NCBI GenBank assembly: GCA_903858635.1
Contig: CAIOJO010000277.1
Span: forward strand, 1-44,994
Direction: 5' to 3'
Source of the DNA: an uncultured Telmatospirillum sp.
Lineage (GTDB): Bacteria; Pseudomonadota; Alphaproteobacteria; Rhodospirillales; Magnetospirillaceae
DNA: 44,994 bases
Part shown: one piece after another, positions 25,990 to 34,090 of the stretch
How positions within the stretch are numbered: position 1 is the stretch's first letter
How the letters are laid out: each line of letters opens with the position of its first letter
Made by a program: the position numbers and the translations under genes
The notes under the pieces: model-generated
Told to the model about the DNA's origin: nothing
Database searches by the model: none
What the model saw: the letters and a program-made list of their open reading frames with translations, nothing else

Positions 25990-27411
25990 ATGTCGACGAT
26001 CGATTACGCTGAAAAGATCCCCAACAACGTCAACCTGTCGGAAGACCGCAAACTGCAGCGCGCCCTGGAAACCTGGCAGCCGCATTACCTCGACTGGTGG
26101 CGGGACATGGGGCCGAACGGCACCCCCAACTACGACGTCTATCTGCGCACCGCCATCAGCACCGAACCGGATGGCTGGGCCCAGTTCGGCCATGTGAAGA
26201 TGCCCGATTACCGCTGGGGCATCTTCCTCGCCCCGCCGGTGGCGGACCGCAAGATCTCGTTCGGCGCCCATAAGGGTGAGTCGGTGTGGCAGGAGGTTCC
26301 CGGCGAATACCGTTCGTCCCTGCGCCGCCTGATCACCATTCAGGGTGATACCGAGCCGGCCTCGGTGGAACAGCAGCGCCTGCTGGGCGCCACCTGCCCG
26401 TCGCTCTACGACCTGCGCAACATCTTTCAGGTCAATGTCGAGGAAGGCCGCCACCTGTGGGCGATGGTCTACCTGCTGCACGCCTATTTCGGCCGCGATG
26501 GCCGCGAAGAGGCCGAGGAACTGCTGGCCCGCCGCTCCGGCGACGCCGACAAGCCGCGCATCCTGGGCGCCTTCAACGAAGCCACGCCCGACTGGCTGTC
26601 GTTCTTCATGTTCACCTTCATCACCGACCGCGACGGCAAGTATCAACTGGCCGCCCTGGCCGAGTCGGGCTTCGACCCGTTGTCGCGCACCTGCCGCTTC
26701 ATGCTGACCGAAGAGGCCCATCACCTGTTCGTCGGCGAATCCGGCGTCGGCCGCATCATCGAGCGGGCCTGCCAGGTGATGAAGGAGAGCAAGACCGAGG
26801 ACCTGCGCAAATTTGGCGTGATCGACCTGCCGACCATCCAGAAATACCTGAACTTCCACTTCAGCGTGACCTCCGACCTGTACGGGGCGGAAGTCTCGAC
26901 CAATGCCGCCGGCGCCTTCCATGCCGGCCTCAAGGGGCGCTTCGAGGAAACCAAGATCGGCGACGACCACCAGCTGGAGGACACTCCTTACGGCGTCACC
27001 CATTACGTCGACGGCAATTTCAAGCCGATCGAGGTTCCGGCCTTGAACGCCCTGAACGAGCGCCTGCGCCAGGACTGGATCGTCGACGTGGCCAAGGGGG
27101 TCGACCGGTGGAACAAGGTGATCCAGCGCTTCGGCATCAATTTCGAGCTGAAGCTGCCGCATGTCGCTTTCCATCGGGCCATCGGGCATTTCTCCGACAT
27201 CCATGTCACGCCCACCGGCAAGGTCATTTCCGCCGCCGAGTGGAACCAGAACAAGGACAGCTGGCTGCCCAGCGACGAGGACCGGGCCTATGTCATCTCG
27301 CTGATGGGCGCGGCAGTCACCGAGCCCGGCAAGTTCGCCAACTGGATCGCCCCGCCGGCCCGCGGCATCAACAGCCAACCGGTGGACTTCGAATACGTCC
27401 GCTTCGCTTAA
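25990..27411 (+). CDS. boxB: Benzoyl-CoA 2,3-epoxidase, oxygenase component
   Basis: This 473-residue protein has the normal BoxB length and N-terminus (DYAEKIPNNVNLSEDRKLQRAL). BoxB is a diiron enzyme that epoxidises benzoyl-CoA with O2 and electrons from BoxA. Two ExxH-type iron motifs are clear: VEEGRHLWAMVY near residues 150-160 and LTEEAHHLFVGE in the middle. The substrate region includes FGVIDLPTIQKYLNFHFS. The ATG lies only a few bases after the boxC stop with AGGAGAGG upstream, so boxC and boxB are tightly coupled. This gene fixes the aerobic (box), not reductive (bcr/bzd), fate of benzoyl-CoA in this organism. Confidence 0.96.
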   Translation: MSTIDYAEKIPNNVNLSEDRKLQRALETWQPHYLDWWRDMGPNGTPNYDVYLRTAISTEPDGWAQFGHVKMPDYRWGIFLAPPVADRKISFGAHKGESVWQEVPGEYRSSLRRLITIQGDTEPASVEQQRLLGATCPSLYDLRNIFQVNVEEGRHLWAMVYLLHAYFGRDGREEAEELLARRSGDADKPRILGAFNEATPDWLSFFMFTFITDRDGKYQLAALAESGFDPLSRTCRFMLTEEAHHLFVGESGVGRIIERACQVMKESKTEDLRKFGVIDLPTIQKYLNFHFSVTSDLYGAEVSTNAAGAFHAGLKGRFEETKIGDDHQLEDTPYGVTHYVDGNFKPIEVPALNALNERLRQDWIVDVAKGVDRWNKVIQRFGINFELKLPHVAFHRAIGHFSDIHVTPTGKVISAAEWNQNKDSWLPSDEDRAYVISLMGAAVTEPGKFANWIAPPARGINSQPVDFEYVRFA

Positions 27412-27416
27412 CGGTG

Positions 27417-27600
27417 TTTTCCCCTCTCCCGCGACCGCGGGAGAGGGAGGGGCCCGCTTTAGCGGGAGGGTGAGGGCGGCTCGCGCGATGGCCGATTGAA
27501 CGCCGGGCGGACACCGCTAGAATGTGGATAGGGCCCTCACCCCCCACCGCCAAGGCGGCGGGCCCCCCCTCTCCCGCAGTCGCGGGCGAGGGTTTTATCC
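27417..27600. repeat. Double palindromic repeat between boxB and boxA
   Basis: CCCTCTCCCGCGACCGCGGGAGAGGG and a later CTCTCCCGCAGTCGCGGGCGAGGG are two hairpin units of the CTCTCCC family in a 216-bp gap, with further GGGAGGGTGAGGG arms between them. The sequence at 27606-27623 is almost the same as the first 18 bases of the repeat at 7414, and the boxA start codon follows it. An insertion inside an otherwise compact operon is therefore likely. Confidence 0.65.
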
Positions 27601-27627
27601 TCGCTGGTGACCAGAATCGAGAAAACC

Positions 27628-28833
27628 ATGGAACTGAAGCGTCAACATCTCATCGACCCGGTCATCTGCATCCGCTGCAATACCTGCGAGGAAACCTGCC
27701 CGGTCAACGCCATCACCCATGACGACCGCAACTACGTGGTCGATGCCTCGATCTGCAACAACTGCCGGGCCTGCGTGCCGCCCTGTCCGACCGGGGCGAT
27801 CGACTCCTGGCTGATGAGCAGCCGCCCGTGGACCCTGGAAGAACAGTTCTCGTGGGACGACCTGCCGCCCGAGGCGAAGCTCGAGGAAGGCCTCGAAAGC
27901 GGCCCCGAACCAGCCGAGGTCACGGCGATCATCGACGTCGCCACGGCGTCGACCGGCGGCCGCGTACCACCGCCGTTTTCCGCCGCCCACCCCTATGTAA
28001 ACGTCTATAGCAGGGAAAGCCCGGCGACGGCGCGAGTGGCCGGCAACTTCCGCCTGACCGATCCGGACGCCGAGTCCGACATCCATCACGTCGTCCTCGA
28101 CTTCGGCATCCGCCCCTTTCCCGTCCTCGAGGGCCAAAGCATCGGCATCATCCCGCCGGGCGTCGACGACAAGGGCCGGCCGCACAACATTCGTCTTTAT
28201 TCGGTAGCCAGTCCGCGCGACGGCGAGCGGCCCCACCACAACAATCTGGCGGTCACGGTAAAGCGCGTCCGGGCCAAGGACGACAGCGGCAAGCTCATCG
28301 AGGGCATCGGCTCGAACTATGTCTGCGACCTGAAGAAAGGCGACCAGGTGCTGGTCACCGGCCCCTTCGGCGACACCTTCCTGATGCCTAACCACCCCGA
28401 AGCCAACATCGTGATGATCTGCACCGGCACCGGTGCGGCGCCGTTCCGCGGCTTCACCGAACGGCGGCGGCGCAAGGCGCCGGATGCGGCCGGCAAGCTG
28501 CTGCTGTTCTTCGGGGCCCGCACGCCGGGCGAACTGCCCTATTGCGGCCCGCTGATGAAGCTGCCGCCGTCGCTGATCGACGTCAACCTGGCCTATTCGC
28601 GGGTTCCCGGCGAACCTAAGCAATATGTCCAGGACAAGATGCGCGAGCGCGACACCGACCTGGCGGCGCTGCTGAAGAGCGAGCACAGCTACATCTATAT
28701 CTGCGGCTTGAAGGGCATGGAGCAAGGGGTCGAGGAAGCGCTCTCCGACATCTGCCGGCTGCATGACCTCAACTGGACCGAGATCCGCGCCCAGTTGCGC
28801 CGCGAAGGGCGCTACCACGTCGAGACTTATTAG
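27628..28833 (+). CDS. boxA: Benzoyl-CoA 2,3-epoxidase, reductase component
   Basis: This 401-residue protein has an N-terminal two-cluster ferredoxin domain: Cys14, 17, 20 and 24 in [12 protein letters not shown], and Cys43, 46, 49 and 53 in [13 protein letters not shown] ferredoxin-NADP+ reductase domain follows, with RLYSVASPR for FAD, and [14 protein letters not shown] and [12 protein letters not shown] for NADPH. BoxA passes electrons from NADPH to BoxB. I chose the ATG at 27628, since the family N-terminus ([14 protein letters not shown]) begins right there and the upstream codons come from repeat sequence. The ribosome-binding site is weak (CGAGAA). boxA is the last gene of the set and is convergent with the aldolase-like gene. 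Confidence 0.95.
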   Translation: MELKRQHLIDPVICIRCNTCEETCPVNAITHDDRNYVVDASICNNCRACVPPCPTGAIDSWLMSSRPWTLEEQFSWDDLPPEAKLEEGLESGPEPAEVTAIIDVATASTGGRVPPPFSAAHPYVNVYSRESPATARVAGNFRLTDPDAESDIHHVVLDFGIRPFPVLEGQSIGIIPPGVDDKGRPHNIRLYSVASPRDGERPHHNNLAVTVKRVRAKDDSGKLIEGIGSNYVCDLKKGDQVLVTGPFGDTFLMPNHPEANIVMICTGTGAAPFRGFTERRRRKAPDAAGKLLLFFGARTPGELPYCGPLMKLPPSLIDVNLAYSRVPGEPKQYVQDKMRERDTDLAALLKSEHSYIYICGLKGMEQGVEEALSDICRLHDLNWTEIRAQLRREGRYHVETY

Positions 28834-28902
28834 TGGCACCGTGCCGGTGGGAAAAGACTCTCGCCGCTTCGCGGCGACCACCGGCACGGAGGCCGGTGCC
28901 AC
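28832..28902. repeat. Intergenic inverted repeat at the boxA end
   Basis: AGTGGCACCGTGCCGGTGG and CCACCGGCACGGAGGCCGG-TGCCACT are imperfect arms around a CGCCGCTTCGCGGCG hairpin. It starts at the boxA stop, between convergent genes, where it could end transcription from both sides. Confidence 0.6.
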
Positions 28903-28920
28903 TCTGATTCTTTCGCCAGC

Positions 28921-29646
28921 TCACACCCCCGAATAGCCGGCCCGCGCGCTCCAGTATTCCCAGGCCCGGTTCTGCGACAGCTCGCTCAACAGGGTCTCGG
29001 CACAGGCCTTGGCCTCGCCAGGCGACAGATACTTGACCTCGCCCAGGCTCTTGGCCTTCAGCACCAGCTCGGCATTGAGATGCAGATAGATGGCGACATA
29101 GACCGCCTCGCGCAGCCCCCGGCCGGCCACCACGGCGCCATGGCCGCGCATCAGCGCGACGCGCCGCGGACCTAAGCAGCGGGCCAGGGATGCGCCCTTG
29201 GCGGGATCGGTGACCAGCAGATCGGTGTCGCCGAACTCGTCGGCGATGTCCCAGATCGGCACTTCGTCGCCGATCACCGAGGCCATGTGCATGACCGGCT
29301 GCAGGGTCGTACCGGTGACGCCGAACGGGATCAGGTCATGGGCGTGGTTGTGGCAGACCGCCCGCACCTCGGGCCGCGCCTGGTAGATCGAGCCGTGGAT
29401 CTGGCGCTCGGCGTACATCGCCCGGCCGTTCTGGTCGATCGGCCGGCTGTCCAAATGGTACTCGATCAGGTCGTGCCGGGTGACCAGTTCCGGGCTGCGC
29501 GAGCCGGCCATGAAATAACGCTCGGGATTGCTCGGATGGCGGATGCTGATATGGCCGAAGCCGTCGAGCACCCCTTCATGGCCGAGAATGCGGTTGGCGA
29601 TGACCAGATCCTTGAGGGCCAATTCGAGTTCGCTGTTGTCGCTCAT
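28921..29646 (-). CDS. Class II aldolase/adducin-family protein, possible dihydroxyphthalate decarboxylase
   Basis: This 241-residue protein has the zinc ligands of class II aldolases: a Glu early in the fold, CHNHAHDL (the HxH pair), MRGHGAV in the nucleotide or substrate loop and a late His in IYLHLNAE. PhtC, the 3,4-dihydroxyphthalate 2-decarboxylase of Arthrobacter phthalate pathways, belongs to this family, as do fuculose-phosphate aldolase and related decarboxylases. The setting beside a 4,5-dihydroxyphthalate decarboxylase-like gene makes a role in aromatic-acid metabolism likely, but the reaction is not proven. Its ATG overlaps the stop of the preceding flavin-fold gene (ATGA), so they are translationally coupled. 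It is probably the last gene of the leftward transporter operon. Confidence 0.85.
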   Translation of the reverse strand: MSDNSELELALKDLVIANRILGHEGVLDGFGHISIRHPSNPERYFMAGSRSPELVTRHDLIEYHLDSRPIDQNGRAMYAERQIHGSIYQARPEVRAVCHNHAHDLIPFGVTGTTLQPVMHMASVIGDEVPIWDIADEFGDTDLLVTDPAKGASLARCLGPRRVALMRGHGAVVAGRGLREAVYVAIYLHLNAELVLKAKSLGEVKYLSPGEAKACAETLLSELSQNRAWEYWSARAGYSGV

Positions 29647-30137
29647 GCGTCGGTTGCTCCGTCGGGGGCGAAGCTGGTCTTGCTGCCGAACCCCCTTCTG
29701 TTGTCGATCACGCTCACGCGTTCGGCGGTAAAACGATAGATGGCGGCCTTCAGCATGGCCGCGGCAAGCTTGCCCGGTCCGCCGAAGAACTGTTTGAGGA
29801 AGCTGTAACGGCCGGTCAACCGCGCCATGGCGGCGGCGATTTCCAGCGGATTGCCGAGACGCTCGGCCCGGCCGATCATCTGCACGCCGCGAATATCGCC
29901 GAAATCACTGTGGTCGCCGGCCACCGTCATCGCCACCCGCCCGCCCGGAGCGGCCGCGATATGCCGTGAATGGCGGCTGGCCGGGTCGGAGAACCAATAC
30001 AGGTGAAAACCGTCATGGGCGAACAGCAGGTTGCAGGCATGGGCCAATCCGTCTTCATCGACGGTCGCCAGCGTGCAGGTGTGGAGGGAATCCAAGAGCG
30101 CCAGCGCCTCGCTGGGAGCGTCCCAGGACTCCTCCAT
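29643..30137 (-). CDS. Pyridoxamine 5'-phosphate oxidase-like FMN-binding protein
   Basis: This 164-residue protein has the split-barrel flavin fold of the PNPOx/HugZ type: LHTCTLATVDEDGLAHACNL, DGFHLYWFSDPASRHSRHI, VAMTVAGDHSDF, QMIGRAERLGN, and a C-terminal FTAERVSVIDN. Members bind FMN or haem and reduce or oxidise a range of substrates. No member is specific enough to name. The ATG at 30137 has a GAGG ribosome-binding site. It lies between the solute-binding gene and the aldolase-like gene, and shares an ATGA overlap with the latter. A link to UbiD/prenyl-FMN chemistry is only a thought. Confidence 0.75.
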   Translation of the reverse strand: MEESWDAPSEALALLDSLHTCTLATVDEDGLAHACNLLFAHDGFHLYWFSDPASRHSRHIAAAPGGRVAMTVAGDHSDFGDIRGVQMIGRAERLGNPLEIAAAMARLTGRYSFLKQFFGGPGKLAAAMLKAAIYRFTAERVSVIDNRRGFGSKTSFAPDGATDA

Positions 30138-30156
30138 CTTCAGCCCTCGCTTCCTC

Positions 30157-30186
30157 GCGTCATTCCCGCAAAAGCGGAAATGACGC
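30157..30186. repeat. Short inverted repeat
   Basis: GCGTCATTCCCGC pairs with GCGGAAATGACGC over a short loop. It lies in the 62-bp gap between the solute-binding and flavin-fold genes and may attenuate transcription. Confidence 0.5.
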
Positions 30187-30199
30187 ATCCATTGCCCGG

Positions 30200-31396
30200 T
30201 CAGAGCGGCGCACCGGCCGGCTTGCTGACGATCACCCAAGTGTTCTTCGCCGGATCCCAGCGGGTGACCACACAGGCCTCCTCGTCGAGACCGCGCTGCG
30301 GCACCTTCTCGAAGTCATAGAAGCCGTTGATGCCGGCATAGCCCTTCAGATGCGACATGTACTCGCGCAGCTTGTCGGCGCTGGTATCCGGCCCCAGCTT
30401 GCGCAGCGCATCGATCACCAGCATGGCCGGGTCCCAGGCCAGGGCCGAGGCGAAGTCGGGCTGCTTGCCGGCCGCCTTGTAGGCGCTGTGGAACTTGGCA
30501 TGGGCCGCCGCCACATCCGGCGGCAGGGACTGGCCGGCCGCATGTTCCGGCCATTGCGACGACGGGATATAGAGCTGCTTCGGCAGGAAGGCGGCGTATT
30601 GCGTCATCTGCGCATAGGTCATGTTGCCGTTGGTGGTGCCCACCGGCACATCGAGCCCGGCCTGGGTGATCGCCTTGAACACGGTGCCGATCGGGGCGCC
30701 GGTGCTCCAGGCGATCAGCGCCTGCGGAGCGGCCGCCTTGATCGTCTCGATCTGGGCCGAGACGCTGATGTCGGAAGGATTGAAATTGGCCCGGGCCACC
30801 AGCTTGATGTCGCTGTTCTCCGGCTGCCCCAGCAGGTCGCGGATGCCGCGCTCGGCGTCCTGGCCCGAGGCGTCGGTGCTGGTGATCAGGGCCAGCTTGG
30901 TCCAGCCTTTGCTGCGAAAATAGCGGATCAGGGTGACCGCCAGTTCATGGGTCGAGACGTTGGAGGTATAGGCGAAGCTGCCCGGCTTGGGATGGATGCC
31001 GGGCGAGAAGCAGTACATCAATGGCCCCTTGGCCTCGGTCAGGGGCGCCATGGCATTGCACATGCCGACCAGGGCGGAGCCCAGCACCACCGGCGAATTG
31101 CCGCTGAAGATCTGGGTGGACAGCTGCACCGCAGCCTGCGGGGAGGACTGGTCGTCCTGGATGAGGAAGTGGACCGGACGGCCGCCGACGCCGCCATCGG
31201 CATTGACCTGCCCCTCCAGAAGCTGCAAGGCGGTCTGCTCGCCGGTGCCGAGGAAGGAAGCGCCGCCGGTCAGCGGCAGGATCACGTTGATGTCGAGCGG
31301 CTGGCCGGCCGCCGGGGCCGCCGCGGCCGGCCCCACGCCGCCCAACCAGCTGCCCAACAGGGCCCCGATCAAAAGCCTGAAAGTCATTTTTGCCAT
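30200..31396 (-). CDS. Liv-type ABC transporter solute-binding protein
   Basis: This 398-residue protein has a Sec signal peptide (MAKMTFRLLIGALLGSWLGG, cleaved near AAAA) and the type I periplasmic binding fold. It opens DINVILPLTGGASFLGTGEQTA in the ligand-gate region, then ALITSTDASGQDAERGIRDL and a late AWDPAMLVIDALRKL. It differs clearly from the Tat-type protein at 14121. The strong GGGAGGAA ribosome-binding site supports ATG 31396. It is the likely receptor for the permease and ATPase set upstream in the same leftward gene row. In this context a phthalate-like or benzoate-like ligand is plausible. Confidence 0.9.
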   Translation of the reverse strand: MAKMTFRLLIGALLGSWLGGVGPAAAAPAAGQPLDINVILPLTGGASFLGTGEQTALQLLEGQVNADGGVGGRPVHFLIQDDQSSPQAAVQLSTQIFSGNSPVVLGSALVGMCNAMAPLTEAKGPLMYCFSPGIHPKPGSFAYTSNVSTHELAVTLIRYFRSKGWTKLALITSTDASGQDAERGIRDLLGQPENSDIKLVARANFNPSDISVSAQIETIKAAAPQALIAWSTGAPIGTVFKAITQAGLDVPVGTTNGNMTYAQMTQYAAFLPKQLYIPSSQWPEHAAGQSLPPDVAAAHAKFHSAYKAAGKQPDFASALAWDPAMLVIDALRKLGPDTSADKLREYMSHLKGYAGINGFYDFEKVPQRGLDEEACVVTRWDPAKNTWVIVSKPAGAPL

Positions 31397-31478
31397 TCTC
31401 TTCCTCCCTTCTGCCGCCCACTTCGTCCCCAGGCCAAGCCCGGGGGTGACGAGAGGGCGAGTGTTCTTCCGCAAACCC

Positions 31479-32471
31479 TTAAATTCTGACCGTTTCCAAG
31501 GTCGAGGGGACGAACATCTCTTCGACCGTCATTCGGCGGCGCGACAGGCCCTGTTCGGCCGAATACTTCACCGCCGCTTCCAGTGTGACGCGATTTTCGG
31601 CGAAGCCGTAGGGCCAGAAGTCGTCGCCCATCACCTGGCGGGTGTCGTCCACTTCGGAGACCACCCAAGGCAGCATCAGGCGCAGGGCAGCGGTCGATTC
31701 GAAGTTGGGCAGGCAGGCCGTCTTGGCCTCGACGAATGCCTTGAAGACGCTGGAGGCCAGCCATGGCTGCTGGGCCAGGAGCTCCTTCCGGATGCCCAGG
31801 ACATGCATGATCGGAAAGATGCCGGTCTTCTTGAAATAGGCCTTTTCGACCGAGCGGAAATCAGGAAACAACCGCCCGACATTCGGCGCGCCGCGAGTGA
31901 ACGAAGACGGCGCGCGGGCGGTGACCACGGCGTCGATGGCGCCGGTCCGCAGCATCTCCGACAGGGTTTCGTCCGCGGCGATCGGTTCCAGGCTGATGTT
32001 CGGCGGCAGGTCCAGGGACAGCTTTTCGTGGCGCCCGGTCTCTTCCAGGCCACCATTGCGCCAGCGCATCTCATGGGCGGCGACGCCGTACTCGTCGGCC
32101 AGGATGCCGCGCGCCCACAGGGCCGCCGTCATCTGGTATTCCGGCACACCGACCACCCGGCCGCGCAAGTCCTGCGGTTTGTCGATGCCGCGATCGGTCC
32201 GGATATAGATGGCCGAATGGCGGAAGCAGCGGGAGGGGAACACTGGAATGGCCTGGTAGCCGCACTGGCCGCGCGACAGGGCGATCAGATAGCTGCTCAT
32301 CGACATCTCGGCGACGTCGAATTCGCAATTGCCGAAGGCGCGGAAGAATGTTTCCTCGGGAGCCAGGGTCAGATAATTGACGTCGCACCCCTCGATTCGC
32401 ACCCGACCGTCGACCAGGGCTTGCACGCGATCATAATCCCAGGTGGCAACGGTCAACGGTAACTTACCCAT
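31479..32471 (-). CDS. 4,5-dihydroxyphthalate decarboxylase-like protein
   Basis: This 330-residue protein has the length and sequence style of Pht5, the 4,5-dihydroxyphthalate decarboxylase of Pseudomonas phthalate catabolism: LTVATWDYDRVQALVDGRV, TFFRAFGNCEFDVAEMSMSS, IPVFPSRCFRHSAIYI and PWVVSEVDDTRQVMGDDFWPYG. The fold is that of periplasmic binding proteins (NMT1/THI5-like), but there is no signal peptide, so a cytoplasmic enzyme fits. Many family members carry this name without evidence. A ribosome-binding site AGAGGAG precedes the ATG. It is the fourth gene of the transporter set, with intergenic gaps of 54 and 82 bp. Confidence 0.78.
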   Translation of the reverse strand: MGKLPLTVATWDYDRVQALVDGRVRIEGCDVNYLTLAPEETFFRAFGNCEFDVAEMSMSSYLIALSRGQCGYQAIPVFPSRCFRHSAIYIRTDRGIDKPQDLRGRVVGVPEYQMTAALWARGILADEYGVAAHEMRWRNGGLEETGRHEKLSLDLPPNISLEPIAADETLSEMLRTGAIDAVVTARAPSSFTRGAPNVGRLFPDFRSVEKAYFKKTGIFPIMHVLGIRKELLAQQPWLASSVFKAFVEAKTACLPNFESTAALRLMLPWVVSEVDDTRQVMGDDFWPYGFAENRVTLEAAVKYSAEQGLSRRRMTVEEMFVPSTLETVRI

Positions 32472-32525
32472 TCCCTACTCCTCTTTGCATATCATCCGGC
32501 CCGCGGCCGTCATCGCGGTCGATCC

Positions 32526-33314
32526 TCACGACGCCAGAAGCTGTCGCAGGCGGGCCACCAAAGATTCGCTTTGCTGTTCCGTGGCCGATTCCTCGGCTTT
32601 TTGGGCGCCGCCGAGATAGCGTTCGGTGACCTCGGGATGCCCCAGCAGGTCCTTGCCGGCGCCTTCGAGGACGATCCGCCCCATCTCGATGACATAGCCG
32701 CGATCGGCCACGGCGAGGGACAGCCGCGCGTTCTGTTCGGACAGCAGCACCGACAGCCCCTGGTCGCGCAGCGCGCGGATCATGCTGAAGATCTCGGTCA
32801 CGAAAGCCGGCGACAGGCCGAGCGACGGCTCATCGAGGATGATCAGCCGGGGCTTGGCCATCAAGCCGCGGGCGATCGCCAACATCTGCTGCTGACCGCC
32901 CGACAGGAAGCCGGCCGCCGTATCCAGACGCCCCAGCAGGGCCGGAAAGCGCACACAGACTTCCTGGATGCGGCCTTCCACCTGGCTCGCCGCCATGTGC
33001 TGGTGGGTGTAGGCACCCAGTTGCAGGTTTTCGCGCAGACTGAGATTGGGGAAGATCTGCCGCCCCTCGGGCACATGCACCAGCCCGGCCAGGACCCGGG
33101 CCCGTGGCCGCTCGCCATCGATGCGCCGGCCTTCCAACTCGATCGACCCCGCCGAGATCCCCAGCAAACCGGACACCGCCTTGGCGATGGTGGATTTTCC
33201 GGCGCCGTTGGCGCCGATCAGGGTGACGATCTCGCCCTTGGCCACCGACAGGTTGATGTCGTGGACCACCGGGCCGACCCCATAGCCGGCCGACAAGCCG
33301 TGCAGCTTCAGCAT
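32526..33314 (-). CDS. ABC transporter ATPase (LivF type)
   Basis: This 262-residue ATPase has Walker A GANGAGKST, the signature LSGGQQQMLAIARG and Walker B LIILDEPSLGLSP. HVPEGRQIFPNLSLRENL is the typical LivF block that tells it from LivG. The C-terminus is about 20 residues longer than usual. The start overlaps the end of the LivG-type gene by 7 bp, so the two are coupled. Confidence 0.95.
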   Translation of the reverse strand: MLKLHGLSAGYGVGPVVHDINLSVAKGEIVTLIGANGAGKSTIAKAVSGLLGISAGSIELEGRRIDGERPRARVLAGLVHVPEGRQIFPNLSLRENLQLGAYTHQHMAASQVEGRIQEVCVRFPALLGRLDTAAGFLSGGQQQMLAIARGLMAKPRLIILDEPSLGLSPAFVTEIFSMIRALRDQGLSVLLSEQNARLSLAVADRGYVIEMGRIVLEGAGKDLLGHPEVTERYLGGAQKAEESATEQQSESLVARLRQLLAS

Positions 33315-34090
33315 GGCCCGGACTCCGTGTCTTGACCGATATAGGCCTGGATGACCTCGGTATTCTGGCGGATCTCGTCGGGCGTGCCGGAGGCCACCAG
33401 GCGCCCGGCATCGAGCACCAGGACCTGATCGGCCACCCCCATCACCAGCGACATATTGTGCTCCACCACCATCACGGTGATGCCGGAATCGCGTATGGCC
33501 CGCAGGGCGGCACCGAGTTCCGCCGTCTCGCTGTCGTTCAGACCGGCGGCCGGCTCGTCGAGCAGCAGCATGCGGGGGCGCGCCATCAAGGCGCGAATCA
33601 CATCCAGGAGCTTTTGCGCGCCCATCGGCAGGTCGGTGGCGGCGACATCGCGGAAGGCCCGCAATCCGAACAACTCGAGCATCGCCTCGCCCTTGGCGAT
33701 CAACACCCGCTCTTCCTGCCGCGCCCCCTTGAGCCACAGCATTTGCCGCAGCGGATGCGAGCGCAGGGTCAGATGCGCCCCGGCCAGGACATTCTCCAAG
33801 GTCGTCATGCCCGGGAACACGCGCGCCGCCTGAAAGGTGCGGACCAGGCCGAGGGCGGCGATCCGGGCCGGCTGCATGGCGCCCAGCGACACCTCGCCGA
33901 AGCGGACCTCGCCGCGGTCGGTGCGGTAGACGTTGGTGATCAGGTTGAACAGCGTCGTCTTACCGGCCCCATTGGGGCCGATCAGGGCGGTGACGCTGCC
34001 GACCGGTACGTCGAAGGAAACATTGTCGGTGGCCACCAGACCGCCGAAACGCTTGGTCATCTCACGAACCGCGAGGGCGATCTCGGTCAT
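33308..34090 (-). CDS. ABC transporter ATPase (LivG type)
   Basis: This 260-residue ATPase has Walker A GPNGAGKTT, ARVFPGMTTLENVL in place of the LivF block, the degenerate signature LPMGAQKLLDVIRALM and Walker B LLLDEPAAGLN. The LSGGQ-like motif is unusual (LPMGAQ), but LivG proteins often vary there. ATG 34090 overlaps the permease stop (ATGA). Together with the LivF-type protein it should energise the fused permease. Confidence 0.94.
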   Translation of the reverse strand: MTEIALAVREMTKRFGGLVATDNVSFDVPVGSVTALIGPNGAGKTTLFNLITNVYRTDRGEVRFGEVSLGAMQPARIAALGLVRTFQAARVFPGMTTLENVLAGAHLTLRSHPLRQMLWLKGARQEERVLIAKGEAMLELFGLRAFRDVAATDLPMGAQKLLDVIRALMARPRMLLLDEPAAGLNDSETAELGAALRAIRDSGITVMVVEHNMSLVMGVADQVLVLDAGRLVASGTPDEIRQNTEVIQAYIGQDTESGPC

